A program made the position numbers and the translations under genes. 28,627 nt of DNA from Phycisphaerales bacterium UBA2218 (GTDB lineage: Bacteria > Planctomycetota > Phycisphaerae > Sedimentisphaerales > Anaerobacaceae): contig DCUI01000020.1 of NCBI GenBank assembly GCA_002327785.1, positions 1 to 28,627 on the forward strand. Reading direction: 5' to 3'. Below the pieces are notes generated by a model that saw only the letters and a list, made by a program, of their open reading frames with translations, was not told the origin of the DNA and did no database searches. This document shows positions 13,793 to 22,555 of the stretch, one piece after another. Numbering within the stretch: the first letter of the stretch is position 1; every line of letters starts with the position of its first letter.

Positions 13793-16408
13793 ATGCGAGG
13801 ATTGAAGGGAGTCGAGATCAGACGGCCGGCCGCGCGCAGCGTTTGCCTGTGTACGGGGGTCGCCCTGCTGTTCGTCATGTCCGGCTGCGGCGAGCAACTG
13901 ACGAGGATGGAGGAAAACCAGATCAAACTACAAGCCATGGTGGCGGCCAACGCACGCGAGCTCGCCACTCTCTCGTCGCAGATTCACACCGGCGCCGGCA
14001 AGCTCGAGGCAGGCATTCAGGACCTCGACGCCGACGCCCAGGGAATCGCAGCGCAGGTCCAAACTGTCCAGGACGATCAGCATCGGCTCCGTGAGACCGT
14101 CGTCGCGGGCAACCAGGGGCTCGAGGCAAAGGCGACCCGGCTCCAGGAAGGTCAGCAGTCGCTGCACAATCGCGTGGCGCAGGTGCAGGACGTGGCCGAT
14201 CAGACGGCGTCCGATCTGAGCACGTTGTCGCAGCGGCACACCGCACTCCACGAGACGGTGCAAACCAACCAACGGGAGCTGAACGGCCGGATGGGCGCCG
14301 TCCTGAGCAATCAAGAGGGAATCCAGGCTGGCATGATGGAACTACACCAAGCCGACGAGGGACTCTCGCGGGACATCGCCTCGGTGACGGGCAAGCAGGT
14401 CGCTCTCTCGGCACAGGTGCAGGACGATCACAAGCAGGTGGCCGAACGGTTGACGGCCCTGGCTGCAGGGCAGGATCATCTCTCGAACAACCTGGTCGGC
14501 GTGCGGAATGCCCTGCACAGCCGCACGCAGGCAATCACCAACACGCTGAATATTCTGGAACACAATCAACAAAATCACCAGGCCGGCATTGATCGCTTGT
14601 TTGCCACGACGAATCAGACGGCCGCAACGATTGCCACCATAGCCGCCGCGCAGACCGCGATGCAGGAATCGCTGAACGACAAGGCAAGCGATCTGGCGGC
14701 CGGCATCTCCGAGGTGTGCTCCGAGCAAATGGCAGCCCGCGAGACATCAAAGACCAATCAGGACGCCATCATCACGGCGATGGCCGGCCTGTCCGACGGA
14801 CAGCAGACCCTCCGCTCCGGCATCAATCAGGTCAACACGAAAACCGATACGGTAACCAATGAACTGCAAGCCGCCGCCCGGAGGCAGGACGCCATGCAGC
14901 AGAGTCTGACCGCCGGCAATGAGGCTCTCGGCTCACGCATGACGACTCTTGCGGAGAATCAGAGATCGCTTCGCAATGAAGTGAATACGCTGACGGCAAC
15001 CGCAGGCCAGACGGCGCTGGCCGTGCTTACGATGAACAACGGGCAGGCCTCCTTCCAGCAGGCCATGCAGACCGGGATGAACAGCCTGCATGAGAGGGCC
15101 AGCCAGACTGCCGCCGACGTTCACGGCATGGCTGAGCAGCAGACGATTTTTCAGGAGAGCATCAAGACCAGCAATGAAACGCTCGTCGCCCGGACCGTTG
15201 CCATTGAAGAGAATCAGCAGACCTTGAACGCGGAGGTCGGTAGAACGGCCAGGGTAATCGACCGGGCCTATGCCGATCTCACCGGCGTCTCCATTGCACA
15301 GGACACTCTCCAAACGACGTTCGCCAAACACAGTGACCAGATCAACGACCGGATGGCACGGATCGAGGGCGGCCAAAAATCGCTCGGGGACAGCCAGGAC
15401 GTCCTGATGGCGATGACGGGCCAGACCGTGATCGACGTTCTCGCCCTGACCAACGGCCACACCGACCTCCGACGAAGCATCAAGGCCGGCAATGAGGCGG
15501 TCATTGGCCAAACGGCCGCTCTCGCGGAGAAGCAGAAAACGCTCAGCGACCAACTCGACATCCTGACCGCAACTACCGGTCAGACCGCAGTGGATGTCCT
15601 CGCCCTGGAGAACGGTCAGGCCACGATGGCCCAGAGAGTCCAGGCCGGACTGACCGATCTCAGCCAGCGAGCGGGCGTCGTGGCTGACAATCAACAGCAG
15701 ATGCAGGGCAGCGTGGATGTCCTCACGGCGACGACCGGACAGACTGCACTCGACGTGATGAACGTCGCCGGCAGGCAGGACAACCTCCAGAAGGCGATCC
15801 AAAGCTACAGCGATTCGATCAACGGTCAGGTGGCCGCGATTGCCGAGAACCAGCAGAAGGTGCGGAGCGGTCTCGACGCTGTGAAGGCCACGACGGGACA
15901 GACTGCTCATGACGTGGTGGTGTTGAGCGAGGTCCAGGCCAGGTCGGAACAAACCGCACAGGCCGGCCGTGCCGAAGTCGCCGCCAAACTGGAGACAATC
16001 GCCCAGGATCAGCAGATCTGGCTCCAGCGGTTCGACACAGCACAGGCCCGAATTCAGGCCATGGCCGACGGCATCGCGGCCCTCGATCAGCAGCTCGGAA
16101 AGCTCCAGGGAGCCTTGCAGGTCGGAATCCAGAACTCGACGACCCTCATGGACACGAACGGCCGGCAGCGCCAGCAGTTCGAGGCCAAGCTCACGCAGGA
16201 TGTGCAAGCCGTGATTGATGCGATCTCACAGCTTCGGCGGACCCAGGCCCAGCTCCAGGAGCAGATGAGCCAGGTGCAGAAAACCACGCAGAACCAGACC
16301 GAGACACTGAAGGCCACGCTCGAACAGATCAAGCAGCCGCCTGCCGAAGTCAAGGTGAGCGACGCGGCACATCGGTCTGAGCCTGTCACGGTTCAGACCG
16401 GTGAATAA
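13793..16408 (+). CDS. Long coiled-coil lipoprotein with 53-residue repeats
   Basis: An 871-residue protein. ATG 13793 has AAAGGAG five bases upstream; the ATG at 13778 would overlap that site. The signal peptide ends in a lipobox (FVMSGCGEQ, Cys about 32), so the protein is predicted to be lipid-anchored. Everything after it is helical, rich in Gln, Ala, Asn and Thr, with almost no Pro or aromatic residues until a short Pro-containing tail. The unit beginning TGQTA.DV recurs at residues 542, 595, 648 and 701, exactly 53 residues apart. Looser versions lie upstream at about 404, 436 and 482. Each unit also has an AENQ-type turn near position 38. This looks like a long rod reaching from the membrane into the periplasm, or on the cell surface. 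No enzymatic motif is seen and I cannot name a family; architecture recalls apolipoprotein- or chemoreceptor-like helices. It is monocistronic, ending in a strong terminator. Confidence 0.85.
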   Translation: MRGLKGVEIRRPAARSVCLCTGVALLFVMSGCGEQLTRMEENQIKLQAMVAANARELATLSSQIHTGAGKLEAGIQDLDADAQGIAAQVQTVQDDQHRLRETVVAGNQGLEAKATRLQEGQQSLHNRVAQVQDVADQTASDLSTLSQRHTALHETVQTNQRELNGRMGAVLSNQEGIQAGMMELHQADEGLSRDIASVTGKQVALSAQVQDDHKQVAERLTALAAGQDHLSNNLVGVRNALHSRTQAITNTLNILEHNQQNHQAGIDRLFATTNQTAATIATIAAAQTAMQESLNDKASDLAAGISEVCSEQMAARETSKTNQDAIITAMAGLSDGQQTLRSGINQVNTKTDTVTNELQAAARRQDAMQQSLTAGNEALGSRMTTLAENQRSLRNEVNTLTATAGQTALAVLTMNNGQASFQQAMQTGMNSLHERASQTAADVHGMAEQQTIFQESIKTSNETLVARTVAIEENQQTLNAEVGRTARVIDRAYADLTGVSIAQDTLQTTFAKHSDQINDRMARIEGGQKSLGDSQDVLMAMTGQTVIDVLALTNGHTDLRRSIKAGNEAVIGQTAALAEKQKTLSDQLDILTATTGQTAVDVLALENGQATMAQRVQAGLTDLSQRAGVVADNQQQMQGSVDVLTATTGQTALDVMNVAGRQDNLQKAIQSYSDSINGQVAAIAENQQKVRSGLDAVKATTGQTAHDVVVLSEVQARSEQTAQAGRAEVAAKLETIAQDQQIWLQRFDTAQARIQAMADGIAALDQQLGKLQGALQVGIQNSTTLMDTNGRQRQQFEAKLTQDVQAVIDAISQLRRTQAQLQEQMSQVQKTTQNQTETLKATLEQIKQPPAEVKVSDAAHRSEPVTVQTGE

Positions 16409-16441
16409 GCCGGCCACGACGGATCAAATACACGCGAACCA

Positions 16442-16475
16442 AAGGGGATGACAAGAGGTCATCCCCTTCTTTTTT
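16442..16475 (+). terminator. Intrinsic terminator of the coiled-coil lipoprotein gene
   Basis: A perfect 11-bp stem, AAGGGGATGAC (16442-16452) with GTCATCCCCTT (16458-16468), has a 5-nt loop and is followed by CTTTTTT. It lies about 35 bp after the stop codon. In the reverse direction the U-run is poor, so it serves mainly the plus strand. Confidence 0.92.
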
Positions 16476-16528
16476 GCGCTGTGTTCAGGACCACCGAGTG
16501 ACGGACAAGGCCGTGAGGCGTACACGGA

Positions 16529-17569
16529 CTACAGGAGGGTGATCCCGGCCGCTTTGCAGCGATCGATCATCCATTGCGGCCAGACGCTGGCGTGCACCTC
16601 GCCGACGTGAAGCTTGCGAAGGAAGAACATACACAGGCGGGACTGACCGATCCCGCCGCCGATGCTCAAGGGCAGCTCTCCCGCAAGCAATCGTTTGTGC
16701 CACTCGAACTGACGCCTGTTCAGTGCCCCGCGAATCTGCAACTGCTGTTGCAGAGCGTCCGCATTCACGCGGATCCCCATGGAGCTGATCTCGAAGGCCC
16801 TGTCCAGCAACGGATACCACAGGAGAATGTCGCCGTTGAGCCCTTTGCAGCCGTTGACGGTGGGCGTGACCCAGTCGTCGTAGTCGGGTGCGCGGCCGTC
16901 GTGGATCGTTCCGTCGGCCAGTTCGCCGCCGATGCCGATCACGAAGACCGCCCCGCGTTCTCGCGTGATTCGGTTCTCCCGCTCGCGCGGGCCGACGTCG
17001 GGCCACCGCTCGAGCAGTTCCTCCGCATGCACAAAGGCAATCTCCTCCGGCAGCAGGGGCGCGATGTGCGGATATCGACCGGCGACAACCTTCTCGGTCT
17101 CTTGAAGGACGGCATAGATCGTCCGGACAATCCCTTTCAGGAAATCCAGATTCCGCTCCTGCCCGTTGATGATTCGCTCCCAGTCCCACTGGTCCACATA
17201 GACCGAGTGCAGATTGTCCAGACACTCCTCGTCGGGGCGGATCGCATTCATGTCGGTGTACAGCCCTTCGCCGGAGGCAAAACCGTAATCCGCCAACACC
17301 ATTCGCTTCCACTTCGCAAGGGAGAACAGACACTCGACTTCCGCGTATCCATCATCCTTGATGCGAAAGCCGGCCTTGGCCTCGACGCCGTTGAGATCGT
17401 CGTTGATTCCGGAACCCTTCCGCAGGAACAGCGGCGCCGAGACCCGCTGCAGATTCAGCGCAGCCGCAAGGTGGTCCTGGAAATAATCCTTGATGAATTT
17501 GATCGCGCGTTCGGTCTCGCGTAATCCCAAGGCAGGTCGATATCCATCGGTCAAGGTCAAATCCGGCAT
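16529..17569 (-). CDS. asnA: Aspartate-ammonia ligase (asparagine synthetase A)
   Basis: A 346-residue ammonia-dependent enzyme making asparagine from aspartate with ATP, related to class II aspartyl-tRNA synthetases. It starts MPDLTLTDGYRPALGLRETE at ATG 17569, with GGAGG five bases upstream; an in-frame ATG at 17581 overlaps that site. Recognisable family segments include VSAPLFLRKGSGINDDLNG, VECLFSLAKWKRM, SVYVDQWDWE and the C-terminal LPLSIGGGIGQSRLCMFFL, the class II motif 3 region. Length is close to E. coli AsnA (330). It converges on the lipoprotein gene and is divergent from the DUF4097-type gene, with its own promoter. Confidence 0.95.
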   Translation of the reverse strand: MPDLTLTDGYRPALGLRETERAIKFIKDYFQDHLAAALNLQRVSAPLFLRKGSGINDDLNGVEAKAGFRIKDDGYAEVECLFSLAKWKRMVLADYGFASGEGLYTDMNAIRPDEECLDNLHSVYVDQWDWERIINGQERNLDFLKGIVRTIYAVLQETEKVVAGRYPHIAPLLPEEIAFVHAEELLERWPDVGPRERENRITRERGAVFVIGIGGELADGTIHDGRAPDYDDWVTPTVNGCKGLNGDILLWYPLLDRAFEISSMGIRVNADALQQQLQIRGALNRRQFEWHKRLLAGELPLSIGGGIGQSRLCMFFLRKLHVGEVHASVWPQWMIDRCKAAGITLL

Positions 17570-17620
17570 GAGAACCTCCAAGCCATTTTGTACAATCGGG
17601 CCGGCACCCAGCGGCCCAAA

Positions 17621-17649
17621 CCATACAGCCGATGGCGAAGCCGGTCAAA
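17621..17649 (-). promoter_or_regulatory. Promoter of asnA
   Basis: The minus strand has TTGACC (17644-17649), a 17-bp spacer and TATGGT (17621-17626). This lies about 50 bp upstream of the asnA start. Confidence 0.55.
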
Positions 17650-17669
17650 AGAAAACGTATCCACCCGCT

Positions 17670-17699
17670 TGAAAACATCGGCATCAGTGAAATAATGGA
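17670..17699 (+). promoter_or_regulatory. Probable promoter of the DUF4097-type lipoprotein gene
   Basis: TTGAAA (17670-17675), an 18-bp spacer and TAATGG (17694-17699) lie about 50 bp upstream of ATG 17750. With the asnA promoter this gives a compact divergent control region. Confidence 0.4.
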
Positions 17700-17749
17700 T
17701 CACATCCGGCGACTACGTGGCCAGACAGATTGCTTTCGGAGATAGAGAA

Positions 17750-18532
17750 ATGAGAATAGGCTTGTTCGTCAGGCTTCTGGCGACGGCGGTGCTTCTCGAC
17801 ACGCTTGCCGCCGGGTGTCAGTTTGGCGGGGATGCGTTCAAAGCCAAATTCACTCGGAGCGAAGAGTCATTCGCTCCTGCGGCTGGAATCACCACGTTGG
17901 ATATACGCACTGATGTCGGCAAGGTCCAACTGGACGCAGCCGATGTCGCCGAGGTCCGAGTCCGGGCGGAGATCAAGGTCAGAGCCGTCACAGAGGAAAA
18001 GGCCGAGGAACTGGCGGAGGGGGTCCAGATCGTTCTGGAGCCCTCCGGCGAAACGCTGGCCATCAAGGCGATCAAGCCCGCTGGGCTCGGCCGCAACGAA
18101 TTGTGCGTGGACTTCACCATCGCTGCGCCGGCCGGCCTCGCACTGAGGTGCACGACCAACGTCGGTGATATCCGCGCCACCGGTTTCACCGGCCGCATCG
18201 AGGCCCGGACCAACGTTGGCACCGTAGTCTGCGCGGGCATGCGCGATAGTGTGGATCTCTATACAGATGTCGGGGACATTCGGGCTGAGTACGCTTCCGA
18301 CGCCCCTGCGGCGATCCACATCGAAGCTTCCACCAACGTCGGAAGTATTGAGATGGCCGGGCCGAAGGACATGTCGGCCCAGTTGACGGCTGAGGCAAAC
18401 GTCGGTTCGATAGACACAGATCGACCGCTCACCGTTACTGGTCATTTGAAGCAATCCATCAGGGCAACCCTCGGCGATGGGCAAGGCCGGATCAGCCTTC
18501 GCACAAATGTCGGCTCGATTCGTATTCGCTGA
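17750..18532 (+). CDS. DUF4097-type beta-repeat lipoprotein
   Basis: A 260-residue protein starting MRIGLFVRLLATAVLL at ATG 17750, with GGAG eight bases upstream; a GTG at 17717 would put charged residues before the signal. The signal ends in a lipobox LAAGC. The mature part is built from short beta rungs in which T(N/D)VG plus two hydrophobic positions recurs seven times (TDVGKV, TNVGDI, TNVGTV, TDVGDI, TNVGSI, ANVGSI, TNVGSI). This is the signature of the DUF4097 putative-adhesin beta-solenoid. Function is not known; such proteins sit at the cell envelope. It ends 3 bp from the opposing stop of the DUF401-like gene. Confidence 0.8.
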   Translation: MRIGLFVRLLATAVLLDTLAAGCQFGGDAFKAKFTRSEESFAPAAGITTLDIRTDVGKVQLDAADVAEVRVRAEIKVRAVTEEKAEELAEGVQIVLEPSGETLAIKAIKPAGLGRNELCVDFTIAAPAGLALRCTTNVGDIRATGFTGRIEARTNVGTVVCAGMRDSVDLYTDVGDIRAEYASDAPAAIHIEASTNVGSIEMAGPKDMSAQLTAEANVGSIDTDRPLTVTGHLKQSIRATLGDGQGRISLRTNVGSIRIR

Positions 18533-18535
18533 TCG

Positions 18536-19783
18536 TCAGGGAGCCAGCAAGGCCATGGCAAGGCCGGCCGCGACGACACACAGCGCCGCCGGCAGCACCC
18601 TGAGGATGATCCTCGTCAACGGCGTTTTGAAGTAACTGGCCGACAGCGCCAGGCACAAATGGATCGGGCTGATCGCGAGTCCGAACACCACGCCTGAAAA
18701 CGCCAATGTCTCGATGCCAAGCTGCACGTGGTCCCCCGTTCGAATGAACGGCATCAGGAAGGGGTATGTGATCGCCACGGTCGGCGTCGTCACCCCCGTG
18801 CTGAAACTCACCAGAAACGGCAGCGCGAAAACGACCAGTAGCGGCGGCATGTGCATCTGCTGAAAAAACGCCACCACGTCGCCCACCGCCCCGCCGGCCT
18901 CCAGGTTCAGCTTGAACCATAGGGCTCCGAACAACAGGAGCACCATGTCGGGCTCTCGGGCGGCCTTGAAGATGCCGGGCCATCGTCGCACGCTCACGCG
19001 ATGCAGCAGCAGCAGGCCCAGAATCGCCAGGAAGATCCCGATCGCCGGCGGCACGTGCAACTTCACGTACAACACGGCGGTGAGCAGGATCGGCCAGAAG
19101 ACAAGCGCCAGGTCCTTCGCGTGGGAGCCGAGCCCTGCCCTCGCTTCCATGTGCTCGGCCCGCCGGGGCGGAATGCCGGTCAACAGGAGGAACACGACAC
19201 CGGCAGCCATCCCCGTGACGGCCAGAGCGGCGTGATGCACGACCAGACTTGCCGGTGCGATCCCCAGCATATTCACAATCAGCGGCGTCGCAGGAAACAA
19301 CGGCCAGACCGGCTCCCACTGGTGCCGGAAGAAGAAATTGATCGCGGCCACACGACTGCGATCGACGCCGATCTTGTCGCCCGCCTCGCGGACCATCGGG
19401 GCCGACAACATGATCCCGCCCGGCGTCGGCAGCAGACCCATGACCAGCGGGATTGCGGCAAGGGCCACTCGCCGGCTGCGGAACAGCCCGTGCATGGCCG
19501 GCACAAGGCGGGTCGAGAGCCCGATCTGCCCCATCGCCTCCCCCACCACGTTCACCAGCAGCAGAAGCGCCGTCAGGGAAACGAACAGATACGGCGTCGT
19601 TTCCGTCAGGGGCCGGTCCCGCCATTCGACCGCCAGCCAGCCCCACATCTGGCCCGGCATCACCCGAAGCAACACCGCCAGCAGCATCGCCGAGATCGTC
19701 ATCGCCAGACCGATTCGAACCCGCAGCCGCAAAAGGACAACCAAGGCCAGCAATGACACACAAATGGCCAGCAATGCATACAT
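18536..19783 (-). CDS. DUF401-like multi-pass membrane protein
   Basis: A 415-residue, strongly hydrophobic protein with about ten predicted membrane segments. The first is at 2-20, and there is a conserved-looking loop LVMGLLPTPGGIMLSAPMVREAG at about 115-137. A second similar re-entrant segment, FLVSFSTGVTTPTVAITYPFL, is at about 310-330. This two-fold organisation and the GLLPTPGG loop match the DUF401 family, which is distantly related to ion- and carboxylate-transporting permeases. Transport is inferred; the substrate cannot be told. The start has only a distant GGAG (14 bases). It is convergent with the DUF4097-type gene. Confidence 0.75.
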   Translation of the reverse strand: MYALLAICVSLLALVVLLRLRVRIGLAMTISAMLLAVLLRVMPGQMWGWLAVEWRDRPLTETTPYLFVSLTALLLLVNVVGEAMGQIGLSTRLVPAMHGLFRSRRVALAAIPLVMGLLPTPGGIMLSAPMVREAGDKIGVDRSRVAAINFFFRHQWEPVWPLFPATPLIVNMLGIAPASLVVHHAALAVTGMAAGVVFLLLTGIPPRRAEHMEARAGLGSHAKDLALVFWPILLTAVLYVKLHVPPAIGIFLAILGLLLLHRVSVRRWPGIFKAAREPDMVLLLFGALWFKLNLEAGGAVGDVVAFFQQMHMPPLLVVFALPFLVSFSTGVTTPTVAITYPFLMPFIRTGDHVQLGIETLAFSGVVFGLAISPIHLCLALSASYFKTPLTRIILRVLPAALCVVAAGLAMALLAP

Positions 19784-19837
19784 TCGCGAGACCGTACTCC
19801 AACCGAATCCAGCAGAAGGCTCAAGACAAAGGGGGCC

Positions 19838-19866
19838 ATTATCACGAACGCCTCCGCGCTCGTCAA
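19838..19866 (-). promoter_or_regulatory. Promoter of the DUF401-like gene
   Basis: The minus strand has TTGACG (19861-19866), 17 bp and GATAAT (19838-19843), placing transcription start about 50 bp before the ATG at 19783. Confidence 0.55.
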
Positions 19867-19946
19867 TTGCAGGAAATGCAAATCCTACTGGGCGTGATGA
19901 TCGGTCCTATCGGGTGTGCATCGGCATCGGGTTCACAAATGTCGGC

Positions 19947-20720
19947 CTAAGGTGTGTATCCCATCTTGCCCCAGATGCCCATCTGCATCCATTGCACATC
20001 GGCAATGCCTTCTGCCGTGGTTGGGCCCCAGATCCCCGGATGGGAGCGGACGTTGCGGCGTCCCTTCTTCACAGTCTCCTGGCCGGACCATTTGTGGTAG
20101 TCAGAATGGCCGTCGGTATAGGAGAAAGTCGTTCCGTCGCCATGGCGGGTTACCGGCTGATCCCACCACTGGGCCGTGAGATACCGCGTCGAGTACGCAT
20201 CAGGGCTCGACAGGCCCTCATCGATGAACAACAACCTCTGGGCCGGCTGCGGGATTGAGATTCGCTTCTTCCAAACGGGACTGCCATCGACGGATCGGCC
20301 GTTGCTGGCGATCATCATCGCGTAGGTCATCAACTCGCCACGATAACCCGTTGGGCAGACATAGAGTTTCAGCTCTTGCACATAGGGCCACATCGCTCCG
20401 GTCTTGATGCCCTTAATCTGATCGGCGGGCGCCAACTGCCCTCCGCTGGCCCAATCGCCGGACCAGGTGACACCAACCCATGGATCGCCGTACTGACTCT
20501 TCCACGTCCCGCCCGCCTCACTGCTGACCACCCGGTCGTCGTTCTCATCGGCGTACAGGATCCACGCCAGAGCCAACTGTTTCGTGTTGTTGAGACATGC
20601 CGCCCGTTGTCCCTGTTCCCTCGCCCGTTGCAGCGCCGGCATCAGGATTGCCATGAGAATGGCGATGATCGCAATGACAACCAGCAGTTCGATCAGCGTG
20701 AACGCTTTTTGCCTATCCAT
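19947..20720 (-). CDS. Type II pseudopilin-like protein with H-X9-DG motif
   Basis: A 257-residue protein starting MDRQKAFTLIELLVVIAII at ATG 20720. This is a class III prepilin leader: prepilin peptidase would cut before Phe in KA^FTLIE and methylate it, and the following helix inserts in the membrane. Near the C-terminus, H followed by nine residues and DG (RHGDGTTFSYTDGH) is the H-X9-DG motif known from large paralogous families in Planctomycetota and Verrucomicrobiota. The globular part between is unassigned. The partner machinery is not in the window. The upstream in-frame extension to 20843 runs through the promoter and is rejected. Confidence 0.88.
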   Translation of the reverse strand: MDRQKAFTLIELLVVIAIIAILMAILMPALQRAREQGQRAACLNNTKQLALAWILYADENDDRVVSSEAGGTWKSQYGDPWVGVTWSGDWASGGQLAPADQIKGIKTGAMWPYVQELKLYVCPTGYRGELMTYAMMIASNGRSVDGSPVWKKRISIPQPAQRLLFIDEGLSSPDAYSTRYLTAQWWDQPVTRHGDGTTFSYTDGHSDYHKWSGQETVKKGRRNVRSHPGIWGPTTAEGIADVQWMQMGIWGKMGYTP

Positions 20721-20764
20721 ACGACGTTCCCCATTTGTCGTCTTCGGTCTTCGGGGCTCAGGAC

Positions 20765-20794
20765 AGTATACCCGATTCGCCGCCGGTTTGTCCA
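20765..20794 (-). promoter_or_regulatory. Promoter of the pseudopilin gene
   Basis: The minus strand has TGGACA (20789-20794), an 18-bp spacer and TATACT (20765-20770), about 45 bp upstream of ATG 20720. It lies between the pseudopilin start and the FMN reductase stop. Confidence 0.5.
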
Positions 20795-20839
20795 TACTCC
20801 GTGGGGAATAACCGCAGCAGCCGTCATTCCCGGCGGAGA

Positions 20840-21400
20840 TCACCGTCCGGTCGCCAGCCGGCCGCCCAGGCGGTGTGCCTCGTCGAGGCGCTGCGGCTCC
20901 CGGCGGATTGCCCCTTTCTCTCCGACCCCGGGCACGACGATCGTCTCTGCCAGATCCATTTCAAGGTATGCGAGGCTTTTCCGGAAGAACTCGACGACCG
21001 GGCGCCAGGTCTCTTCGTGCGTTTCCTCCAGAACGATCGCCACCGCAGTCCGCTTGCCTCGCACCATTGATCGATTCGCCTCACAATTGAAGTACACGAA
21101 TCGGTCGACGAACGCCTTCATCAGGGCGGTCGGTCCGTACCAGTACACGGGCGTCCCGAATACGAGGCTCTCACAGGCGGCGATCTTCGCATAGACCGCT
21201 CGCATGTCGTCGTCCTTGCTGCACGGCCGACCTCGCCAGCATGCGTGACAGCCGTCGCACTCGCGGATGACCAGATCGCCCAGATGGATCGTCTCCACGG
21301 AGGCCCCGGAGGAGGCCGCCCCCTCGGCAATGTGAGAGGCCAGGATCTCCGTGTTTCCCCCCTTGCGGGGACTGCCGACAACAACAAGAACATTCGCCAT
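20840..21400 (-). CDS. NADPH-dependent FMN reductase / iron-sulfur flavoprotein-like
   Basis: A 186-residue flavodoxin-fold protein. The FMN phosphate loop is SPRKGGNTE (about 9-17). The second flavin-binding segment is FGTPVYWYGPTALMKAFVDR (about 80-100). Between them is the Cys cluster CDGCHACWRGRPC, seen in the flavodoxin-fold reductases related to iron-sulfur flavoproteins, so an Fe-S cluster or redox role is possible. It is cytosolic and probably reduces quinones, flavins or other small acceptors; the substrate is not known. I prefer ATG 21400, where MANVLVVVGSPRKGG begins; an upstream TTG at 21421 adds seven residues. The ribosome-binding site is weak at both. Confidence 0.85.
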   Translation of the reverse strand: MANVLVVVGSPRKGGNTEILASHIAEGAASSGASVETIHLGDLVIRECDGCHACWRGRPCSKDDDMRAVYAKIAACESLVFGTPVYWYGPTALMKAFVDRFVYFNCEANRSMVRGKRTAVAIVLEETHEETWRPVVEFFRKSLAYLEMDLAETIVVPGVGEKGAIRREPQRLDEAHRLGGRLATGR

Positions 21401-21568
21401 ATCCGACCACCAGATAGCCAAGAGGTTTACGGTTTCTGCCGATATGTCTCCTGGGGCAAACGGCTATAGGAGTATCGAGCATCCTTATCGTGAGGAGTAA
21501 ACAATGGATCGTCAAGAACAAATCATGTCCACACCTCCCATGGGGCGGCATCGGAGACCACAATCGCG

Positions 21569-21597
21569 TTGACAGGCTTGTCCGTCGGCGGTAGTTT
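21569..21597 (+). promoter_or_regulatory. Promoter of the orphan membrane protein gene
   Basis: TTGACA (21569-21574), exactly 17 bp and TAGTTT (21592-21597) lie about 20 bp before ATG 21622. The leader would be very short but contains GGAG. Confidence 0.45.
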
Positions 21598-21621
21598 GAT
21601 GGATCTTTTGGAGCAGCACGT

Positions 21622-22527
21622 ATGGAATTGACGTGGATCAACAAGCTGAGGATAGCCGCCGTGGCGACTCTGGGCATCGTGGTCATTGGGATTCTCGCCT
21701 GGCCGCTTGCGGCGCCGGCGGACCCGCTGCAGCCTGTTCGCGCATCGGGCGTCAGCGTGCCAGGCACTTTGCTCCTGCTCGTTCTGGCCTTCGCGATCGG
21801 ATTCGCAGGCTACTTCATCGCCTGGCCGCACGGTCGCGAGATCGGTATTCTCGGCGCGCCTTTCGGCCTGACCGTCTGGGCCGGTCGCTCCGGTCCCATG
21901 CAGACCCTGACCCAGGCCTATCCTGGAACCGCGGAGCGTATCGCGCTTGTACATTCATTTCTCGCTGAGCCGCTCTACTGGCTGCTGATTGTGGCCGCCG
22001 GGTTCGCGGGGGTCTTGCTCGCCCAGCGTGTGCGTCCCGGCGCAGAACCACCGGCAAGCGATAATTCACCCAAGAGCCGCACGGGCGAGAACATCTATGT
22101 CAACATCTATGTCAACAGCTCAATCGCCCTCGTGGTAGCGGTCCTGGTTTCGCTGTTCTTCCTGGGTGTTTTTGCTCAGAACCTGACGATGCCTCGCAAC
22201 ATGACGGCCCAACCCGCCACGGGCCAGATCATTTTTGCGGCGGTGGCGGCGTTCGCGGTGGCGGCGTTCGTCGTCAAGAAGTTCCTGGCCCTGAGCTACC
22301 TGTGGCCTGCAGGAGCATCGTTGTTCGTGATTGCTCTGGCACAAGTCGTCCACTACAGGACCGAGACGATCGGGCGATTCGCGGAGACCTACCCGGCCAC
22401 CTTCTTTCCCCACAGCATCTTCGCAATTCTTCCCGTCCAACTCGTGGCGCTCGGAACGCTCGGTTCCGTGATCGGCTACTGGATGGCGGTCCGATATGAC
22501 TATTGGCGAAAGCACGAGACCGGGTGA
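21622..22527 (+). CDS. Membrane protein of unknown function
   Basis: A 301-residue protein with about seven hydrophobic segments, for example LRIAAVATLGIVVIGILAW near the start and LLLLVLAFAIGFAGYFIAW near 50-68. I do not recognise a family. Residues 150-170 form a polar loop containing an exact duplication (IYVN-IYVN) encoded by a tandem 12-bp repeat at 22090-22113. Repeated His/Tyr/Glu-containing loops are not evident, so no transport or catalytic role can be argued. GGAG lies nine bases upstream of the ATG. The gene stands alone, followed by a possible terminator and csrA. Confidence 0.75.
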   Translation: MELTWINKLRIAAVATLGIVVIGILAWPLAAPADPLQPVRASGVSVPGTLLLLVLAFAIGFAGYFIAWPHGREIGILGAPFGLTVWAGRSGPMQTLTQAYPGTAERIALVHSFLAEPLYWLLIVAAGFAGVLLAQRVRPGAEPPASDNSPKSRTGENIYVNIYVNSSIALVVAVLVSLFFLGVFAQNLTMPRNMTAQPATGQIIFAAVAAFAVAAFVVKKFLALSYLWPAGASLFVIALAQVVHYRTETIGRFAETYPATFFPHSIFAILPVQLVALGTLGSVIGYWMAVRYDYWRKHETG

Positions 22528-22555
22528 TTTTCGTCCGGTTTCACCGGTTTTTTCA
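22519..22555 (+). terminator. Possible intrinsic terminator after the membrane protein gene
   Basis: ACCGGGTGA (22519-22527, including the stop codon) can pair with TCACCGGT (22541-22548) with one bulged G. A short T-run follows at 22549-22553. The overlap with the coding end makes it plausible but unproven. Confidence 0.45.

Noticed and set aside
13500..13793. Possible c-di-GMP or purine riboswitch in the purD/lipoprotein intergenic region
   Set aside because: Hairpins are present but I could not match the conserved core bases of either class on either strand.
14933..16207. 424-codon minus-strand frame opposite the coiled-coil lipoprotein
   Set aside because: Mirrors the repeats of the lipoprotein gene; the plus strand has a signal peptide, a ribosome-binding site and a matching terminator.
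17352..17684. Minus-strand frame starting with a lipoprotein-like signal (FLLTGFAIGCMVWAAGC)
   Set aside because: The signal-like stretch falls on the asnA promoter and the frame then runs inside asnA, where the AsnA motifs are intact. It is probably coincidence.
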